From: a virus
IMG/VR virus record: IMGVR_UViG_3300021373_000910
Coordinates: 1-53,467 of that record
Reading direction: 5' to 3' (one strand)
Length of the DNA stretch: 53,467 nucleotides
In this document: piece after piece, positions 50,792-53,467 of the stretch
Position numbering within the stretch: position 1 is the first letter of the stretch
Layout: each line of letters starts with the position of its first letter
Translations under genes and position numbers: made by a program
Notes under the pieces: model-generated
The model's database searches: none
Seen by the model: only the letters and a program-made list of their open reading frames with translations
Told to the model about the DNA's origin: nothing

Positions 50792-51231
50792 TGAAATTAG
50801 GCCCCGAAGATCAAATTGTCGCTGAGTTTTCGCAAAAATTCGAATACATTAGCGACCGGAATCATTATGACCAACGTGATGCTTGGTATATCATGGAATC
50901 AAAAGACGGCAAGTTTTATGGAGACTGTGAGGATTATGCTTTAACTCTGCTGTATCTACTGTGCAATCGATCTCTCTTTAGATTCTGGTTTTACTTGTTC
51001 ACTCGGAGAGCGAAGTTACAGTACTGCAAGACAAAGCGTGACGTAGGTCACGGAGTTCTTGTTTACAAATCAAAATACGTAGACAACATCCAAAAAAAGT
51101 TCGTTACTAAGAAAGATATGATAGACGCTGGATATCGATTTGAGACTAATCAATTCTCAGCTACTACTGTAGCAATTCGAATGGGAATCGGGTTCTTGAT
51201 CCGGCTTTTCAAAGACATGTATTCGTACTAG
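50791..51231 (+). CDS. Transglutaminase-like cysteine protein
   Basis: 146 residues from ATG 50791, which overlaps the primase TAA; an upstream GTG is rejected for position. The pattern GDCEDYAL with Cys46, then VGHGVLVY with His87, and Asp98-Asn99 resembles the Cys-His-Asp/Asn triad of transglutaminase-like cysteine proteases. The first 20 residues and a Trp/Phe-rich segment (62-72) may touch membranes. Function unknown; candidates are peptidase, amidase or protein cross-linking. Confidence 0.65.
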   Translation: MKLGPEDQIVAEFSQKFEYISDRNHYDQRDAWYIMESKDGKFYGDCEDYALTLLYLLCNRSLFRFWFYLFTRRAKLQYCKTKRDVGHGVLVYKSKYVDNIQKKFVTKKDMIDAGYRFETNQFSATTVAIRMGIGFLIRLFKDMYSY

Positions 51232-51324
51232 TATCTTAGAATGAACTCAATTTTTTTACAATTTAATTAAGGTGCTTCCCTGCATAGGGTTAGTAGCCGT
51301 TGAATTTAACAATAAGGAACCCAT
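51232..51324. other. Leader of the nrd operon
   Basis: 93 bases with a T-run and a small CCCT/AGGG hairpin with loop GCAT near 51280. I saw no good sigma70 or late promoter and no riboswitch, so nrdA expression probably uses readthrough or a promoter type I cannot identify. Confidence 0.4.
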
Positions 51325-53313
51325 ATGAAAATTAAGATCGATAAGTCCAAAGATGATCTATTAGCAGATTATGCTATTAACATGCTTAAGGATTTTTATC
51401 TTAATAGTTACGAATCATCCCCACAAGAAGGATACGCTAGAGCCGCTAAAGCATGGTCAGTATACAGAGAAACAATTGATGAAGATCTAGCCCAAAGGTT
51501 ATACGACTATGTTTCAAAAAAATGGTTTATGTTTGCATCTCCAGTTCTTAGCAATGCGCCTAATGGACACGGTAAAGGAAAGGGAATGCCTATCTCATGC
51601 TTCCTCACATACGTTCCGGACACTCTTGAAGGTCTTATTGATCATACTTCTGAACTGCGCTGGCTTAGTGTTTATGGCGGTGGCGTCGGTGGTCACTGGT
51701 CTGATGTACGGACAGTCTCTGACATTGCTCCAGGCCCTATCCCATTTCTCCACACTGTAGACGCAGATATGATTGCTTACCGTCAAGGTAAGACTAGAAA
51801 AGGCTCTTATGCCGCTTATATGGATGTCTCACATCCGGATATCGTAGAGTTTCTAAACATTCGAATTCCTACGGGTGATGTACAACGCAAGGCATTGAAT
51901 TTACATAATGCAATCAACATCACTGATGAGTTTATGAATTGCGTAAAGCATGGCGATTTCTTTGACTTAAGAGATCCTAAAGATGGAACAGTCAAAGACT
52001 CAGTTGATGCACGTAAACTATGGGAAAGAATTTTGGAGGTAAGATTCAGAACTGGTGAACCTTACTTAAACTTTATCGATACAGCAAACAAGCATTTACC
52101 AGAGCCTCTGAAAGAGAAAGGATTAAAGATTCATGGCTCTAATCTTTGCAATGAGATTCATCTCCCAACATCAGATGAACGTACTGCTGTTTGTTGCTTA
52201 TCATCTTTAAACTTGGAGTACTATGATGAGTGGAAAGACACAAGTATTGTACGGGATCTTGTTCGCATGTTGGATAACGTGCTTGAGTATTTCATTGATA
52301 ATGCACCTGATACTATATCTCGTGCTAAGTATAGTGCCATGCGTGAACGTAGCATTGGATTGGGGGCAATGGGCTTTCACTCGTTGCTACAAAAGCATGG
52401 AGTCGCTTGGGAGTCAGATAAGGCTCGTGAGATAAATGATGTAGTCTTCTCGCATATTCAGCGAGAAGCAAATGCGGAAACTGAGTGGCTTGCTGTTGAA
52501 AGAGGTGAGTATCTTGATGGCGAAGGAAGCGGAAAGCGAAACGCACATTTAATCGCAATCGCTCCTAATGCGTCATCTGGAGTGATTTTATCAACGAGTC
52601 CTAGCATCGAGCCAATGAAGGCAAATGCTTACACTCATAGAACCCGAGCAGGGAGTTTTCTAGTTAAAAATCGCTACTTGGAACAATTGCTTGCTGAACG
52701 GGAAATGAACAACGAGTCCACCTGGTCATCAATCATCACTAATAAAGGATCTGTTCAGCATCTTCCATTCTTAACTGAAGGAGAGAAGGCTGTCTTTAAG
52801 ACGGCACAAGAACTTGATCAGACTTGGGTTGTACAGCACGCCGCAGACAGACAAAAGTATATCTGTCAAGGTCAGTCTGTCAATTTATTCTTCCCGTCCG
52901 GAGTGGCCAGAGGCTATGTGAACAAAGTTCATTTAAAAGCTTGGCAAGAAGGACTGAAGGGCTTATACTATTTGAGAACGGAAGCTAAATCTCGTGCTGA
53001 GACTGTCGCTGACAAAGTGGAGCGAGTTGCTTTACAGGACGATAATAGAACTATTATCTACGGTAAGAGTAATTGTCCATTCTGTGAACTTGCAAAGCAA
53101 GAGTTGACACTGCAGGGAATCCCATTCGATTACATTGATTTGAAAGAGATTGGAAAAACTGCAGCAGAGGTCACTGGAAGGAAGGTGAATAGTGTACCTC
53201 AAATTTACATTAATGGAAAATACGTTGGCGGTTATGATCAGTTAATTGCTTACTTAAATTCTAACACAGTAGCAGCTCAACAAGGCGAAGAATGCCGAGC
53301 TTGTGAAGGCTAA
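51325..53313 (+). CDS. nrdA: Ribonucleotide reductase alpha subunit with fused glutaredoxin
   Basis: 662 residues. Class I RNR large subunit: the active-site segment SNLCNEIHLPTS, paired Cys residues, and LYYLRTEAKSRAETV with the radical-transfer Tyr pair. It makes deoxynucleotides from ribonucleotides with NrdB. After residue 571 comes a glutaredoxin domain (about 572-647) with active site CPFC (Cys584, Cys587), SVPQIYI and GGYDQL, then the usual reductase C-terminal Cys pair (Cys657, Cys660). The fused glutaredoxin can re-reduce that tail in cis, avoiding need for a separate redoxin. AAGGAAC ribosome site. The RNR portion is shorter than E. coli NrdA, lacking an N-terminal ATP-cone. Confidence 0.95.
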   Translation: MKIKIDKSKDDLLADYAINMLKDFYLNSYESSPQEGYARAAKAWSVYRETIDEDLAQRLYDYVSKKWFMFASPVLSNAPNGHGKGKGMPISCFLTYVPDTLEGLIDHTSELRWLSVYGGGVGGHWSDVRTVSDIAPGPIPFLHTVDADMIAYRQGKTRKGSYAAYMDVSHPDIVEFLNIRIPTGDVQRKALNLHNAINITDEFMNCVKHGDFFDLRDPKDGTVKDSVDARKLWERILEVRFRTGEPYLNFIDTANKHLPEPLKEKGLKIHGSNLCNEIHLPTSDERTAVCCLSSLNLEYYDEWKDTSIVRDLVRMLDNVLEYFIDNAPDTISRAKYSAMRERSIGLGAMGFHSLLQKHGVAWESDKAREINDVVFSHIQREANAETEWLAVERGEYLDGEGSGKRNAHLIAIAPNASSGVILSTSPSIEPMKANAYTHRTRAGSFLVKNRYLEQLLAEREMNNESTWSSIITNKGSVQHLPFLTEGEKAVFKTAQELDQTWVVQHAADRQKYICQGQSVNLFFPSGVARGYVNKVHLKAWQEGLKGLYYLRTEAKSRAETVADKVERVALQDDNRTIIYGKSNCPFCELAKQELTLQGIPFDYIDLKEIGKTAAEVTGRKVNSVPQIYINGKYVGGYDQLIAYLNSNTVAAQQGEECRACEG

Positions 53314-53331
53314 ATTTTAAAAGGAACAATA

Positions 53332-53467
53332 ATGTCATTACTTAAATTTTCAGAAGCCTACCGTCCGTTCAAGTATGACTGGGCAGTGGACTTATCGGTA
53401 AAGCACGAAGAAATACATTGGGTGGAGTCGGAAGCAGAGCTTTCAGAAGATGTCCAAGATTGGAAAA
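53332..53467 (+). CDS. nrdB: Ribonucleotide reductase beta subunit, 3' end outside window
   Basis: First 45 residues only. AAAGGAACA precedes the ATG, 18 bases after nrdA. The N terminus with YRPFKYDWAVDLSVKHEEIHW is typical of NrdB-type small subunits. No catalytic residues are visible yet. Confidence 0.85.
   Translation, partial: MSLLKFSEAYRPFKYDWAVDLSVKHEEIHWVESEAELSEDVQDWK

Overview
The window is a continuous piece of the genome of a T4-type myovirus (Caudoviricetes). Evidence is the core set of T4 head, replication, recombination and late-transcription genes, all on the + strand, tightly packed and often overlapping by 1-8 bases. Gene order (21-22-23, tube protein, uvsY-uvsW-55-47-46, then 45, 44-62-regA, 43, uvsX-41) is closer, from memory, to marine T4-like phages such as cyanophages than to T4 itself. 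Host-type sigma70 promoters and a ROSE-like RNA thermometer suggest a proteobacterial host, probably marine or aquatic; this is inference. I found no tRNA, integrase, CRISPR array or insertion sequence.

Layout. 1-7766: beta-rich, repeat-containing virion proteins, probably fibre or appendage parts. 7803-12349: head assembly module (gp67-like, gp68-like, a small unknown, gp21 protease, gp22 scaffold, gp23 capsid, tail-tube-like protein), with a T4-type late promoter (TATAAATA) before most transcription units. 12403-18362: recombination and late sigma factor (uvsY, uvsW, 55, 47, 46). 18359-20811: an overlapping three-gene cassette, C5-cytosine DNA methyltransferase, unknown protein and CmoA-like enzyme. 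20860-36368: replication (clamp, clamp loader, RegA, DNA polymerase, UvsX, helicase) interleaved with small unknown genes, a nucleotide diphosphohydrolase, a nuclease, and a small heat-shock protein. 36606-48231: a late region rich in predicted head-internal proteins carrying T4-like capsid-targeting N termini and many protease-type linkers, plus a GH19 endolysin and an Ig-like surface protein. 48295-51231: conserved unknowns, primase and a transglutaminase-like protein. 51325-end: ribonucleotide reductase nrdA, with a fused glutaredoxin, and the start of nrdB.

How it works together. Strong sigma70 promoters stand before gene 55, genes 43, 61 and uvsX, the uvsY-uvsW unit and some small early genes. 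gp55 then directs transcription from TATAAATA late promoters, with the sliding clamp as likely activator. gp21 matures the head and probably cuts the internal polyproteins.

The most interesting candidate is the cassette at 18359-20811. CmoA enzymes make carboxy-SAM from SAM and prephenate. The adjacent cytosine methyltransferase has Arg (R381) in place of the usual Asn of motif X. As I recall, an Asn-to-Lys/Arg change at that site is what turns an ordinary C5-methyltransferase into a carboxymethyltransferase in the laboratory. The pair could therefore be a natural DNA cytosine carboxymethylation system. Other notable items are a ROSE-like RNA thermometer on the hsp20 leader and a modular, protease-cleavable set of capsid-internal proteins, including a ligase-like enzyme and a nucleotidyltransferase with a possible RNase tail.
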